Source of the DNA: Reinekea blandensis MED297
GTDB taxonomy: Bacteria > Pseudomonadota > Gammaproteobacteria > Pseudomonadales > Natronospirillaceae
Assembly: GCF_000153185.1 (NCBI RefSeq)
Contig: NZ_CH724155.1
Coordinates: 267,491 to 304,438 of the forward strand
DNA: 36,948 bases
Direction of reading: 5' to 3'
Position numbers and translations under genes: made by a program. The notes beneath the pieces were generated by a model, which worked only from the letters and a program-made list of their open reading frames with translations, had not been told where the DNA came from and did not search any database. Of the stretch, positions 25,454 to 33,106 are shown piece after piece. Every line of letters begins with the position of its first letter. The stretch's first letter is position 1.

Positions 25454-26007
25454 GACATGATCCTTTTCGTGGTTCGCATTCGGTCCTTATCGAGTCTTAT
25501 CGACCCGACAGTTCGCGTATGTTATCGGTTGAAATCGCCTTTCAGCGTCAGGTGTCAATAGCGGTACATCACCAAAAAGATGATGATTGCTGAATGCTAA
25601 AAACCTTTCGATTTGGCGCGCTAAATCCTTGTCTACAGCCGTCAGTCCCCAGTGGGTTTGGGCACTCGGCGATTGTTGAACTAAGCGTAATTACTGACAA
25701 AAACTGCCAACTTAAGGGCGGGAACTCAGTCGTGGTGTCATACAACAAAGATTAAGCTAGCCCACTTTCTACTAAAAATCTGATTTATTGTTGTTACCGG
25801 ATGTAAATCAGCGAGCTGGGTCACAAAACCTTGTCATGGTCTGAAACCAATGTTATTGAATTTGAACCAACAATCCAGTTTATGGATTTGATAGACGTCG
25901 CCTGAACTTAAATCGTATGAGTACTAAGACTAGGGATATGACTCGTCTTTTAGTGGTGTAAGGGCTCTTTCCAAAAAAAGCTCTAAACCTATCAACATGA
26001 ACTTCAT
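25454..26007. other. Leader region of the giant gene, no other gene recognised
   Basis: CTTATCGA occurs twice with a 10-bp period (25486-25493, 25496-25503) just upstream of the GTG start, a possible regulator site. An ATG-TCG-TGA minimal frame (25458-25450) overlaps the GTG. A TTGACA on the minus strand near 25553-25558 is a possible -35, but no good -10 follows. Beyond about 25600 the sequence is A+T-rich and featureless up to the tetR fragment. Confidence 0.45.
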
Positions 26008-26376
26008 CTGAAAGCTGCTATCGCTCAGGCCGGCGACCCATTGAATGGCTTGAAACAGTTTGTGATCGGTGTGTTGCAGTGTCAGTCCGCAGCGCCCAGC
26101 AGCATGTGCATGCTGGTGAAAACCATCGCCGAGCTAACCGAAGACCAGGCGGATCTCTTAGCCGAAGCCAAACGACTATTGAACGTGATGGAAGGTGAGT
26201 TTGCTGATGCTATCCGACAGGCTCAGACCCAGGGCCTGATCAATTCCGAACAGGACCCGGTGCGTATGGCTCAGCGGTTACAGGTTCAGTTTATGGGGCT
26301 GCGCACTTACATTCGGGCGCATGGGGAAACAGCGCAGGTGGTTGAGTTAGTGGAGGATCTTTTTGAGCATTTGTGA
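26008..26376 (+). pseudogene. Fragment of tetR (3' part only)
   Basis: An open frame equivalent to codons 69-190 of the TetR gene at 16999, without the DNA-binding domain, promoter or operators. It differs from the intact copy by two amino-acid changes in the aligned high-identity part (Ser to Thr after MCMLVK, Ser to Asn after GLI) and ends with TGA in place of TAA. An ATG at 26041 region is not preceded by a ribosome binding site (the codon there is TTG). Nothing upstream resembles the missing 5' third. It is probably not expressed as a regulator and marks the right end of the repeat-flanked segment. Confidence 0.88.
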
Positions 26377-26381
26377 AGGAG

Positions 26382-27095
26382 TTAGAACGCCTTGCGGTTT
26401 TTTAAGTGTGGTCTTGAGGTTCCAACCAGGCGAGCATGTTCTGGGCTTAATCGTGGTCGAGGTTTTCTAATTGGAGCGATGTACTCATCAAATGTTTCTG
26501 GAATCTGATTGGAAACAAACTCAAAGTATGAACTGTATTTAGAATCCAAGTTACCATGCCCCGATGCAGCATATTCTCGATTAATTACTTTGGTTGAGAA
26601 TTCGATCGCTTTATCAGCTTGACCGCTTTGAATGTAGAAGTTGCAAAGTGCTTCACCTGCGATGAATAACGGTTGGTTGGGTCGCTCATGAATATCTTTA
26701 TAAGCAAGCGATATCAACGAATTAAAAGTAGTTTGATTAACGATGTCATCCACAGCTCCATCAAGTGTCGAAATAATAGTTTCGGCGACGTTTTTCTGTC
26801 CAAACTTAATAGTTTGTGCATCTTCAATTTTAGCAATTGGTCCCGTTAATGAAAAAGCGCCCTTTATCATCCATGAGTTTGGTTTTGTCATAGGCTCCCA
26901 GATGCCATAGCTGTGGCACATAATGTGATCAGTCAGTGTTGTTTTTAATCTTACGCCACAGACCCCTAGTCGAAACCAAGATGTATAAGAGTGTACGATA
27001 ACAATACCGTTAATGACGGTCCAAACATAAATCCCCGTGTGGTTCCATCGGGTACCTTTGCACACCTCTTTTAGTTCTTTTTGAAATTCTGTCAT
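26382..27095 (-). CDS. Orphan protein of unknown function
   Basis: A 237-residue protein, no signal peptide or clear membrane helix. The first 100 residues are rich in aromatic residues and strands (TGIYVWTVINGIVIVHSYTSW); residues about 130-185 look like paired helices of the TPR kind (AGEALCNFYIQSGQADKAIEF); the C terminus is basic (RKPRPRLSPEHARLVGTSRP). I do not recognise the family. Sampled segments are about 40-45% G+C, lower than neighbours. It starts at ATG 27095 without a good ribosome binding site and ends six bases from the tetR fragment. It reads in the same direction as the giant gene and could be part of the same acquired segment. Confidence 0.65.
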   Translation of the reverse strand: MTEFQKELKEVCKGTRWNHTGIYVWTVINGIVIVHSYTSWFRLGVCGVRLKTTLTDHIMCHSYGIWEPMTKPNSWMIKGAFSLTGPIAKIEDAQTIKFGQKNVAETIISTLDGAVDDIVNQTTFNSLISLAYKDIHERPNQPLFIAGEALCNFYIQSGQADKAIEFSTKVINREYAASGHGNLDSKYSSYFEFVSNQIPETFDEYIAPIRKPRPRLSPEHARLVGTSRPHLKNRKAF

Positions 27096-27149
27096 GTGAG
27101 ATTATTTAAATATAGTCATTGTTAAACGGTGAGTCGGTGCAGATCAGGG

Positions 27150-27172
27150 TCGCGAGCAGGCTCGCTCCTACA
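27150..27172 (-). repeat. REP-like element
   Basis: On the minus strand it reads TGTAGGAGCGAGCCTGCTCGCGA in two parts: flank TGTAGGAG and palindrome GCGAGC-AG-GCTCGC (27152-27165). This closely matches the REP family common in Pseudomonas and relatives. It lies in the gap between the orphan gene and arfB. No REP-associated tyrosine transposase gene is in the window. Confidence 0.7.
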
Positions 27173-27180
27173 AGGGGGAC

Positions 27181-27594
27181 TTACACACGAACCTTTCCAC
27201 GCAGGGCTTTGGTCTTTCCGCGTTGAGTTTTCTTATCCACATGTTTGCGTTGCGAGTTACGAGAAGGCTTGGTCGGACGGCGGGCTTTTTCGGTTTTAAT
27301 GGCGTTGAGGATAATCTCCCGCAAACGGTTCAACGCATCTTCCCGATTCTTTTCCTGTGTTCGAAAGGTTTGCGCTTTGATGATTAATACGCCGTCTTTG
27401 CTGATGCGGGAATCACTCAGTGCCAGCAGGCGTTCTTTATAAAACTCGGGCAGGCTGGAGTTGGGGATGTCCAAACGCAGATGAATGGCTGAGGAAACTT
27501 TGTTGACGTTCTGTCCGCCCGAGCCTTGCGCACGGATGGCGGAGAAGTCGAGGTCGTCGTCGGTCAGGGTAACGTTGTTGGAGAGCTTCAGCAT
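27181..27594 (-). CDS. arfB: Alternative ribosome-rescue factor ArfB (YaeJ)
   Basis: A 137-residue protein of the class I release-factor-like family lacking the codon-recognition domain. The GGQ motif is at 26-28 (GSGGQNVNKV), and the C terminus from about 105 is a long basic tail (RRPTKPSRNSQRKHVDKKTQ) that in E. coli ArfB enters the empty mRNA channel of stalled ribosomes. It hydrolyses peptidyl-tRNA on non-stop complexes. Length and architecture match the family fully. It stands 72 bp after the HEAT-like gene on the same strand and could share its transcript. Confidence 0.93.
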   Translation of the reverse strand: MLKLSNNVTLTDDDLDFSAIRAQGSGGQNVNKVSSAIHLRLDIPNSSLPEFYKERLLALSDSRISKDGVLIIKAQTFRTQEKNREDALNRLREIILNAIKTEKARRPTKPSRNSQRKHVDKKTQRGKTKALRGKVRV

Positions 27595-27666
27595 AACGGC
27601 AGTGGTTCGAATTCACCGCCAGTGTAGCAGTTTTAGTCTCAAGTCTCAGTGGTCGACGGATTCTGG

Positions 27667-28173
27667 TTATTGCCCTTTTGCTAATCGACGCAGACGGGCT
27701 TTCACCGATGGCGCTTCGTCTTTCATGGCCAGCGTGATAAACGCATCGACCTCGTCCCGGTGTTCCGGGTACCAGCGGGCGATGTGTTCCAGTCCGTGAT
27801 AGGTCCAAGCGCGAACAAACTTATTTGGGTCCTGCAGTTGATGCGTCAGCCAATGGTATACCGTGAGTTGTTGCAACTTGGGTAACGGCACCCGATGCAT
27901 GACCTGCAATAAATGAAGGCGGGTTTCCCAATGGTGAGCGGATAACAGAGCTTGATAAAACCGCTTGTGCTGAGCCTTATCGGGCACAGGGCCTTCTTCG
28001 ACATGGGCTTTCAGTAACCAGCTGGCGCCGCGCTCCGTGTTCGGGCTGGAACAAAGTGTCAGCAGTGTGGCGATGAAATCGACATCGGATCGGTGCGCCT
28101 GATAGATCGACTCGACTGCGGCGCGGTCTTTGCCATCCCAGCCTTCGATGAGCGGTTGAAGTGTCGTAGTCAC
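27667..28173 (-). CDS. HEAT/ARM-like helical repeat protein
   Basis: A 168-residue all-helical protein with repeated helix pairs (about 25-55, 60-90, 95-130, 135-168) of HEAT or armadillo type, e.g. PNKFVRAWTYHGLEHIARWY followed by an Asp-rich helix. Such folds usually bind proteins or nucleic acids. The start is GTG at 28173: GGGAGG lies seven bases upstream and the GTG overlaps the stop of the upstream nucleotidyltransferase gene (GTGA). An earlier GTG at 28188 would place the ribosome binding site inside the gene. No catalytic motif was seen. Confidence 0.8.
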   Translation of the reverse strand: MTTTLQPLIEGWDGKDRAAVESIYQAHRSDVDFIATLLTLCSSPNTERGASWLLKAHVEEGPVPDKAQHKRFYQALLSAHHWETRLHLLQVMHRVPLPKLQQLTVYHWLTHQLQDPNKFVRAWTYHGLEHIARWYPEHRDEVDAFITLAMKDEAPSVKARLRRLAKGQ

Positions 28174-28739
28174 GCGTGCGCCTCCCACGGTACAACGGTG
28201 ATGTCCGGCCAGCGGTCTTTGAAGCTTGTCGTCATCTGTTCGTAGTTTTGCTGGCTCATGGCGGTGCGGTTGGGCTGAACCAAGCGATTAAACAGGTCGG
28301 TCAAACCGAATGGTGCCGCGACGCACCACTCGTCCTGATGTTTTCGAACACCTACGGCAAAGCAAGGCAGCCACATTCTCAGGCCATCCTCGGATGAGGT
28401 GAGCGGTGGAATGGTGTTACCGAACTTCTTTGGGTACCAGGTATGAACCTTGGCCTGATTCTTCACATCCACGGGTCGGCTGATCGAGAGGGTTCGAGTG
28501 AGATGATCTTCAATGTCCGCTTCAGATTGGGTCGGGTTCTGATCGAAATAAATGATGTCGAAATCTTTCACCTTGTGCAGCGCAGGGTTGCCCGACAGGT
28601 GATTCCAAACACACTGCGTTATGGCTCCGCCGGCAAGAAAGGCATCGGGAATGCCCAGCTGTTCAATCGCTTCGAGCACCTGCTGAATCTCTGGAACGGT
28701 CACCAAAATGTCGAGCAGTTGAGTGCGATGCTGTGTCAT
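28170..28739 (-). CDS. Nucleotidyltransferase family protein (NTP_transf_6 type)
   Basis: A 189-residue protein of the COG3575 type. The nucleotidyltransferase-like signature is present: AGGAITQCVWNHL (36-48) with Gly37-Gly38, and KDFDIIYFD (58-66) with Asp59 and Asp61 as likely metal ligands. The biochemical role of this family is not known to me. It sits in the middle of a three-gene unit, overlapping both neighbours by 4 nt, so the three are translationally coupled. Confidence 0.87.
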   Translation of the reverse strand: MTQHRTQLLDILVTVPEIQQVLEAIEQLGIPDAFLAGGAITQCVWNHLSGNPALHKVKDFDIIYFDQNPTQSEADIEDHLTRTLSISRPVDVKNQAKVHTWYPKKFGNTIPPLTSSEDGLRMWLPCFAVGVRKHQDEWCVAAPFGLTDLFNRLVQPNRTAMSQQNYEQMTTSFKDRWPDITVVPWEAHA

Positions 28740-29215
28740 AACGGCATTCGCAACACATGCTGTGGCCCAGCCGCACCGCCATGATACAACTCGCCATCAT
28801 CGATGAACCCGTTCCGGCAATAGAGTTGATAGGCCGTTGGGTTTTTGCAGTTGACAGTGAGCACCAGTCGTTTCGCGTGCGGGAAATGGGTCTGCATCAG
28901 TCGTGGTAAATGCGTCATGGTTTGACGGCCGAAGCCGTTGCCCTGATGTCGATGATCGATGAGGAACGCGCGCAGGCCGACATCGCCAGCGTGCGCAAAG
29001 TCGTACTCGTCGGCATAGCCGGTATCGATGTGAAAGAAGCCGACCAGAGTGCCATTGGTTTCCAGTACAAAGGGGTGTCGGGTGGCGCTGTTGGCTGCAA
29101 GCAAGTCGGCCATGTGCCCGACAAAAGGGATCTGCTCGTCGTGTACGGCAAGGTTTAGCAGGGCGTCACGGTCGTCCGGCTGATAGGGGCGAACGTTGAA
29201 TGGGGTCTGGGTCAT
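28736..29215 (-). CDS. GNAT family N-acetyltransferase
   Basis: A 159-residue GNAT protein. Motif A is DHRHQGNGFGRQTM (87-100), and the late NPTAYQLYCRNGF motif is present. The ATG at 29215 was chosen because the longer open frame upstream runs through the hairpin region and has no acetyltransferase features. It is the first gene of the coupled unit with the nucleotidyltransferase and HEAT-like genes. The product has little resemblance to the two acetyltransferases near 1-1.8 kb beyond the shared fold. Substrate unknown. Confidence 0.85.
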   Translation of the reverse strand: MTQTPFNVRPYQPDDRDALLNLAVHDEQIPFVGHMADLLAANSATRHPFVLETNGTLVGFFHIDTGYADEYDFAHAGDVGLRAFLIDHRHQGNGFGRQTMTHLPRLMQTHFPHAKRLVLTVNCKNPTAYQLYCRNGFIDDGELYHGGAAGPQHVLRMPL

Positions 29216-29237
29216 GGCGTGTTCAGTGTCTGGGTTA

Positions 29238-29252
29238 ACACCATGATGGTGT
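29238..29252. promoter_or_regulatory. Odd palindrome upstream of the GNAT unit
   Basis: ACACCATGATGGTGT is a perfect 7-bp arm palindrome around a central G, about 23 bp upstream of the GNAT start. Its place fits an operator for the three-gene unit. Confidence 0.35.
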
Positions 29253-29259
29253 CCGAAAG

Positions 29260-29280
29260 GGGGCCTGCGGCGCAAGCCCC
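29260..29280 (-). terminator. Stem-loop after the GH94 gene
   Basis: GGGGC (29260-29264) and GCCCC (29276-29280) with an inner TGC/GCA pairing form a G+C-rich hairpin 12 bp after the GH94 stop. On the minus strand the following bases include CCTTTC, a weak T-run. It probably ends the beta-glucoside operon, with partial efficiency. Confidence 0.45.
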
Positions 29281-29291
29281 ACTTTATAAGC

Positions 29292-31667
29292 TTAACCTGA
29301 CACCCGATAGTCCAGGCGATAGGTTTGCCCGGCTTGCAGGTCGTTGAGTTCAAATCCATCGACGATTTCATCGTTGCACCGCAAGGTATCGGCGGTCAGA
29401 CTCCCATCGCGTTTTACGGTCAGTTCAATGTGCGCACCGCGGAAGGTCCGTTTGGCGCTAAAGACCGGCCAGTCTTTCGGCAGGAAGGGCGTCACGCGCA
29501 CTCCGTTTAGCGTACCGGTCAGTCCCAACAGGTTTTCAACAAACAGTCGATAAGCCCAGGCCACGGTGCCCGTATTAAATAACCGGCTCGATCGGCCGGC
29601 CGTCTCCGGAAACTGATGCCAGGCGCCACGAAAATAGTTCGGCACGTAAATCGGTAACTGGCCGCGCCGCAGGAATCGTTCATCGTCGTCGAACGCCCAT
29701 AAATCGCGGATGACCTGCCAGGCACGTTCATTCTCGCCGGCGGCAAACAGGCCCGCGCTCCAGAACAACGCCGCGTGGTTGTACACCGAGCCGTTTTCGC
29801 CGGTGCCGGGAAACTTCTGTGTGACCCGGCCTATATCCTCATGCATGCGAGTGAACGCCGGGGCGCAGAGCATCGGGCCGTGGGGGGTCTGCAGGCGTTC
29901 CTGCACACTGGCAATCAGGCGGGGTTGGCGATCCGAACTGGCAACGCCGGCCATCAATGCCCAGGCTTGGGTGTTTAAAAAGATTTGTCCTTCGTCGTCG
30001 TCTTTGGTTCCGAATCGCCGGCGTTCATCGGTGATGCCACGGATGAACCAGTCGCCATCCCAGAGGTGTAAGTTGATGATCGTGCTCTGCTCGTTGTACG
30101 CCGTGGTATAGGCGTCCGCCTGAGTTTGTCGACCGGTTTGTCGACACAGCTCGGCCCATTGATTCAAAGCCACGGCCAGTGCCTGAGTCAGCCAGCCAGA
30201 CACACCTATGCCATTCGGGCCGACCATGTTCATAGGGTCGCACCAGTCGCCTTGCTGAATGTAGGACAGGCCCTGTTCGTTGCGGTCGGCCAGGAGCCAG
30301 TCCAGGCTTCGATCGACATGCTCAGCGATACTGGCTTCCGACCCGTCCGCAAACGGTAACATCTTGTTCAACAGGCCCGCATCGCCGCTTTCGTTTAAGT
30401 ACGCCTGCAGGCAGAGAATCACCCAGATGCCATGATCGGTGTGTGGAATGCGATTGATGTAGGTGAGCTCTGTTGCGCCTTCGAGCAGAATGCCGTCGGG
30501 CATCTGCCCTGAGGACTGCTGCTGTTGTAACGCGGTGGTTAATGCGGTTCGGGTTTGGTTGGCGTCCAGATACGCCATGCCCATGGCATCCTGCAGGTAG
30601 TTGCGCGTTTGCGGGTCGGTCGTTAAACGCTGACTCTGGCCGTGATACATCAGCTGTCGTGGCAACCAGTGATTCAATACGGCATTGAGATTTGTGTCTG
30701 GGCTGTCGATACACGTGTTCGAAAGTGTGTCTTTAAGTTGCTGTCGTTGCTGTTCAAGCGGCTGTTCGATCTTGCCTTCGGGCAACAGCTCAGCCAGGCG
30801 TTCGGCAATTTCCGTCTCGTGTTCGGCGGGGCCAAACAAAAAGGTCCATTGTTCAGTCGCGCCCGCTTTCAGCGTGGCCTCAAAGTTCATGATGCAGGCC
30901 GGACATTCGTAAATAGCGGCCTGGTTATCGAGCGTTCCGGTTTGCAGCGCATCGGGGTTATGCAACCCGCCCTCGCCTTCAAATGCCTGCAGTCGGGCGC
31001 TCCAGGATTGCGGTTTTTTATCGGCTGCAAAAAAGGTGAGGTCTTTGAAGTGTTTCTGTTTCGGGTAGTCTTCAAGTTTTTGGTAGGGCGTTACGCAGCG
31101 TGCAATCACGGCGTTCAGCTTGGTATCGTAATCACCAGACTGATTCATCCACGAAGCGTAGCCGACCGGGAAGTATGGGGTCAGGCCGATCTGACGTGCA
31201 TGTGTTGAGTGGTTAGTGACGCTCACGCGCCAGCATTCCACCGGATGGTCATCGGCCAGCGACAACACCAGTGTGACTTCAAGGTCATCTTTGCGCAGGA
31301 CCCAGCGTAAATCGTTGAGTCCGGGTTCAAAACGAAATTCATCGAGCGGCATCCGGGTGGGTTCGTAAGGCGCCGACCAGAGTGTGTTGGTGTGATGGTC
31401 CTTCACATAAAAAAATCGCCCGGCGTGGTGCGCAAAATAAGGGTGTTCGGGTTGCATGAACGTCTTCGCGGCCAGCGTTGGGCCGTGTGCGTATTTAGCT
31501 GGACCGGGTTGCATGAACTGGGCCGTGGCATAACCGCGGCAAGTCGCCTGTATCATCATCGCGGCGTTCCACAAAAAGGCGTCGGCGTTTGGCAGTTCGG
31601 TTGGGCTGGTCAGCCGGTAGCGTTGGCCGTCTTCAATAAAGGCGCCCAGCGGTTGCTTATCGTTCAT
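29292..31667 (-). CDS. GH94 family phosphorylase (cellobiose or cellobionate type)
   Basis: A 791-residue cytoplasmic protein of glycoside hydrolase family 94: N-terminal beta-sandwich (about 1-300), linker helices, (alpha/alpha)6 barrel with the catalytic region QGDWCDPMN (Asp474), and a short C-terminal beta domain. The family splits beta-linked disaccharides with phosphate, yielding a sugar 1-phosphate and saving ATP. Most cellobiose phosphorylases carry DWND at the catalytic site. The variant DWCD here, and the length, resemble cellobionic acid phosphorylases as I remember them, so cellobionate is a serious alternative substrate. It is last in the operon, behind a probable terminator, so it may be expressed below the upstream genes. 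Confidence 0.88.
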   Translation of the reverse strand: MNDKQPLGAFIEDGQRYRLTSPTELPNADAFLWNAAMMIQATCRGYATAQFMQPGPAKYAHGPTLAAKTFMQPEHPYFAHHAGRFFYVKDHHTNTLWSAPYEPTRMPLDEFRFEPGLNDLRWVLRKDDLEVTLVLSLADDHPVECWRVSVTNHSTHARQIGLTPYFPVGYASWMNQSGDYDTKLNAVIARCVTPYQKLEDYPKQKHFKDLTFFAADKKPQSWSARLQAFEGEGGLHNPDALQTGTLDNQAAIYECPACIMNFEATLKAGATEQWTFLFGPAEHETEIAERLAELLPEGKIEQPLEQQRQQLKDTLSNTCIDSPDTNLNAVLNHWLPRQLMYHGQSQRLTTDPQTRNYLQDAMGMAYLDANQTRTALTTALQQQQSSGQMPDGILLEGATELTYINRIPHTDHGIWVILCLQAYLNESGDAGLLNKMLPFADGSEASIAEHVDRSLDWLLADRNEQGLSYIQQGDWCDPMNMVGPNGIGVSGWLTQALAVALNQWAELCRQTGRQTQADAYTTAYNEQSTIINLHLWDGDWFIRGITDERRRFGTKDDDEGQIFLNTQAWALMAGVASSDRQPRLIASVQERLQTPHGPMLCAPAFTRMHEDIGRVTQKFPGTGENGSVYNHAALFWSAGLFAAGENERAWQVIRDLWAFDDDERFLRRGQLPIYVPNYFRGAWHQFPETAGRSSRLFNTGTVAWAYRLFVENLLGLTGTLNGVRVTPFLPKDWPVFSAKRTFRGAHIELTVKRDGSLTADTLRCNDEIVDGFELNDLQAGQTYRLDYRVSG

Positions 31668-31693
31668 CAGGATTCTCTCTTATTGTTGTTTTA

Positions 31694-31720
31694 TAAAAAA
31701 AGACCGGCACGCGGCCGGTC
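31694..31720 (-). terminator. Rho-independent terminator between GH1 and GH94
   Basis: On the minus strand GACCGGC-CGCGT-GCCGGTC is followed by seven T residues (stem 31702-31708/31714-31720, A-run on the plus strand at 31695-31701). It is a textbook terminator, placed 28 bp after the GH1 stop and 27 bp before the GH94 start. Confidence 0.85.
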
Positions 31721-31747
31721 AAAACACTCGACTACCCCAAAAGTACG

Positions 31748-33091
31748 TCAGCGTCGGGACGCGCGGTCCCGTAAAAAAGATTGCCAGGCTTTGCCCGATT
31801 GTTTCAGGGTGCGGATCTGCGTGTCGTAATTGACGTGCACAATGCCGAACCGTTTACTGTAGCCAAAGGCCCATTCAAAGTTGTCCATTAAGCTCCAGGC
31901 AAAATAGCCTCGGACGTCCGCGCCCTGCTCAATCGTTTCATGCAGTGCTTGCAGGTGCTGTTGAAAATAGTTGGTGCGCAGCGCATCACGAACTTCACCA
32001 TGATGAATATCGGTATTATCGCAAGCGCCGTTTTCAGTGATCAGAATCGGCGGCAGATTGTCGTAGCGACGCGTCATGGTCAGCAGCAGGTGCGTCAGGC
32101 CGTCTGGACGAATCGGCCAGCCGATGTCGGTTTTCGGAACGGTCTGCGCTTTTTCTTCCGGTTTGCCCTGGGCGTCCGGTCCGATCACCCGGGCCGAGTA
32201 GTAGTTGACGCCGATGAAGTCGTTTTCCCGGGAAATGATTTCCATGTCTCCCGGCAGCCGGGTGGGCATCGCTTCCGGTGCTTCGTCCCAAACCGCTTGT
32301 GGGTACTCACCAGTCATGAGCGGATGCAAAAACCAAAACCCTTCACCGTCGTCAGCGTGGTCCAGCATGTCAACAGGCGTGTTCTCATCCGCCGGCAACG
32401 CCGGATTAAAATTCAGCACAATGCCATGTTCGGCATTGGGTGCGTTTCGACGCATCAGTGGCAACGCCAGTCCGTGCGCCAGCAACAGGTGATGTGCAGA
32501 TTGATATCCCAGACGTTCGTCGGCATAACCGGGGGCATGCGCACCCCAACGGTAACCCACAAAGGACGGGCACAACGGTTCATTAATGGTGGCGTAGGAC
32601 ACGACTTTATCGCCGAAACGTGCGGTCACTTTGTCGGCGTACTCGGCGAAGCGATGCGCGGTTTCCCGGCTGATCCAACCGCCGCGATCTTCCAGATACT
32701 GTGGCAAGTCCCAGTGGAAGAGCGTCAGGTATGGCTTAATGCCTCGGGCAATCAGCCCGTCGATCAGACGTTCGTAAAACGCAAAGCCGGCTTCGTTCCA
32801 CTCGCCCGGGGCCGGTTCAATGCGTGGCCAGGCGACACTGAATCGGTACGCTTCCAGACCGAGATCGACCATCATGTCGAGGTCGGCTTCTAAACGGTTG
32901 TAATGGTCGCAGGCCACCGAGCCGTCATCGCCGTTTTCGACTTTCCCGGGTGTGGCACAAAAGCGGTCCCAGATCGACTCACATCGACCGTCCGCGGTGT
33001 TCGCGCCTTCGATCTGAAATGAGGCGGTGGCCGCACCGTAGACAAAGTCCGGTGCCAGCATCTTGCTGTTGGCAGGCAGTTTAAACGTCAT
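31748..33091 (-). CDS. GH1 beta-glucosidase
   Basis: A 447-residue family 1 glycoside hydrolase, full length and lacking a signal peptide, so cytoplasmic. The acid/base Glu171 (TINEP) and nucleophile Glu353 (ITENG) are present. Other family motifs are FQIEGA near the start and FAWSLMDNFEWAFGYSKRFG near the end. It hydrolyses beta-glucosides such as cellobiose to glucose by a retaining mechanism. It lies directly after the ABC permease genes, so it should act on the sugar they import. The strong terminator that follows separates it from the GH94 gene. Confidence 0.95.
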   Translation of the reverse strand: MTFKLPANSKMLAPDFVYGAATASFQIEGANTADGRCESIWDRFCATPGKVENGDDGSVACDHYNRLEADLDMMVDLGLEAYRFSVAWPRIEPAPGEWNEAGFAFYERLIDGLIARGIKPYLTLFHWDLPQYLEDRGGWISRETAHRFAEYADKVTARFGDKVVSYATINEPLCPSFVGYRWGAHAPGYADERLGYQSAHHLLLAHGLALPLMRRNAPNAEHGIVLNFNPALPADENTPVDMLDHADDGEGFWFLHPLMTGEYPQAVWDEAPEAMPTRLPGDMEIISRENDFIGVNYYSARVIGPDAQGKPEEKAQTVPKTDIGWPIRPDGLTHLLLTMTRRYDNLPPILITENGACDNTDIHHGEVRDALRTNYFQQHLQALHETIEQGADVRGYFAWSLMDNFEWAFGYSKRFGIVHVNYDTQIRTLKQSGKAWQSFLRDRASRR

Positions 33092-33106
33092 ACAGTTATC
33101 TTATGT

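Noticed and set aside
26041-26376. Fragment of tetR as a possible functional short regulator
   Set aside because: It lacks the DNA-binding domain, an acceptable start and a promoter; remnant is the better reading.
31668-31720. Promoter for GH94 inside the terminator (TTGACC and TATAAA)
   Set aside because: The spacing is 21 bp, too long for a normal promoter; the hairpin with seven T residues explains the sequence better.
31940-32893. 317-codon plus-strand open frame opposite the GH1 gene
   Set aside because: Shadow of the GH1 coding strand; the GH1 catalytic motifs on the minus strand settle the question.
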